DNA of 34,300 bases from Plakobranchus ocellatus (lineage: Eukaryota; Mollusca; Gastropoda; Plakobranchidae): NCBI GenBank assembly GCA_019648995.1, contig BLXT01000545.1:641394-675693 (forward strand), read 5' to 3'. Positions 33,309-34,300 of the stretch are shown here, in pieces (position 1 is the stretch's first letter; every line of letters starts with the position of its first letter). Position numbers and translations under genes: made by a program. The notes under the pieces were generated by a model that worked only from the letters and a program-made list of their open reading frames with translations, ran no database searches and was not told the origin of the DNA.

Positions 33309-33955
33309 CTACTTTAGGTGGACAAGGTTGGGACCGTTATGCTCCAACACGCAACAGTGCTTAAATTTCAAGTAAAATATGAATCGAAGTAGAAGCTAGC
33401 TTAATAATTTCTGATCAAGAGTTTACAAAAACTTTCTCGAATGATATCAGTATTGATGTTGTCTGTATTATTTCTACATTATCATAAGATCTTAAATCTA
33501 ATATATCTTTGATATCTAGGTCTCTAACCTTGATCTATCGTCTATGTGTCTGTATGTTGACTAGTGGACTCCGACTAGATCTAGTGTAATGAGGAAAACT
33601 TCGGTAACTGTGATACCCGAGAATAATATTACTGGATCTAGTTCAAATTCAATTATGTGTACTGTTAAATAGTTTCTAAAGATTGCGAAAGAAATATGCT
33701 TGAGACTTGTTATAATTTTAAAAAGTGCAATTCTATCAAGAGTCCAGATTCTAGGTCGGTCTAGACTCAATATTCATTTGTTTATAACGATCACTGTTTC
33801 AGTACTCACTTTTCAGTAAGATTGTTTACCCTTGGCTAAACTTACTTCCTGTTTTGCGGTGTAAAAGATAACTTACTTACCCTTATCGAAATATCCTTTT
33901 TTTGTTCATGATAATTATTTCAGTTAATGTTTCAAGAAAAAGATATTTCTTATAG
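33309..33955. other. Non-coding stretch
   Basis: No gene. Minus-strand AAGG|GTAAGTAAG (GT near 33880) and GAA|GTAAGT (near 33848) are strong donor-like words and could end a non-coding WDR24 5' exon. This is unproven. Confidence 0.3.
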
Positions 33956-33956
33956 A

Positions 33957-34082
33957 ATCATTATCATCACCATCATCATCATCATAGATGACGACGACGA
34001 AGATGACAAAGATGATCATATGATGATTATGGCGTCGACGATGACGATGATGATGACGTCGACGACGATGATGATGATGATG
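33957..34082. repeat. ATC/GAT and GAC triplet tract with inverted halves
   Basis: ATCATCACCATCATCATCAT on the left is followed by GATGACGACGACGAAGATGA and GATGATGATGATGATG on the right. The halves can pair as a hairpin. The acidic frame is low-complexity. Confidence 0.9.
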
Positions 34083-34263
34083 GGATTTTTATGATTAGAG
34101 AAGAGACCTGTGACTTTTTGCCCTCGATACTATTGTGAGTCTGTCTATGTATATGTATAGATTGGGTCTGTAATTAATTGTTATTATTATTACTGTCCTC
34201 TTTAATCTTAATTAGCCAAACCCGTGTTGTATTTTTATAACTTCGCACATAGAGATATTCTGT

Positions 34264-34296
34264 GGAAAATAAAGCTCTTCCTACTCTTTATTTTCC
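34264..34296. repeat. Perfect 11-bp hairpin
   Basis: GGAAAATAAAG (34264-34274) and CTTTATTTTCC (34286-34296) form a perfect stem with an 11-base pyrimidine-rich loop at the window edge. It may be the end of a foldback repeat. Confidence 0.7.
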
Positions 34297-34300
34297 CTCA

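Noticed and set aside
34001..34080. Acidic Asp-rich peptide at the right end
   Set aside because: A product of the GAT/GAC triplet repeat, with no surrounding exon signals.

Overview
The window is animal nuclear DNA. It is AT-rich, with one gene split into many small exons by GT-AG introns, long intergenic stretches, decayed LINEs and cut-and-paste elements, and an assembly gap. The protein resembles vertebrate WDR24 but is clearly diverged. Together with the transposon mix and the many short TCTAGATC-type words, this suggests a lophotrochozoan, most likely a heterobranch gastropod. The species-level guess is inference only.

One protein-coding gene is well supported. On the minus strand I can assemble 18 coding exons between 29575 (start) and 10625 (stop). 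They join in frame at every junction into an 809-residue protein. It is WDR24, the GATOR2 subunit that promotes amino-acid signalling to mTORC1 at the lysosome. The order is an N-terminal WD40 propeller (exons 2-9), a helical region interrupted by a basic then acidic linker (exons 10-16), and a C-terminal cysteine/histidine zinc domain ending in CGHLCEYS (exons 17-18). A 93-base in-frame segment in intron 10 could be an optional cassette exon.

Layout by coordinate: 1-365 is the C-terminal part of a LINE reverse transcriptase, minus strand, cut by the window edge. 366-10150 is gene-poor; it holds three tandem 116-base repeats (5010-5356), a CpG-bearing YY1-like site (6669), a palindrome cluster and a 14-base word that recurs inverted. 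10150-10624 is the inferred WDR24 3' UTR. 10625-29575 is WDR24; its introns carry a 1.36-kb pogo/Tigger-type element with matching inverted ends and TA flanks (25070-26427), a roughly 850-base purine tract with a 61-N gap bordered by a near-identical duplication (19607-20560), and smaller tandem repeats. 29576-34300 is upstream DNA with a decayed CR1-like LINE (32041-32790), a second inverted copy of its tail, a possible hAT-like foldback element (about 33003-33284), and a GAT/ATC-rich tract.

I found no prokaryote-style operon, CRISPR array, tRNA or rRNA. There is no convincing sign of a wholly new biological system. The most interesting items are the nested mobile-element structures, the possible cassette exon and the likely assembly artefact.
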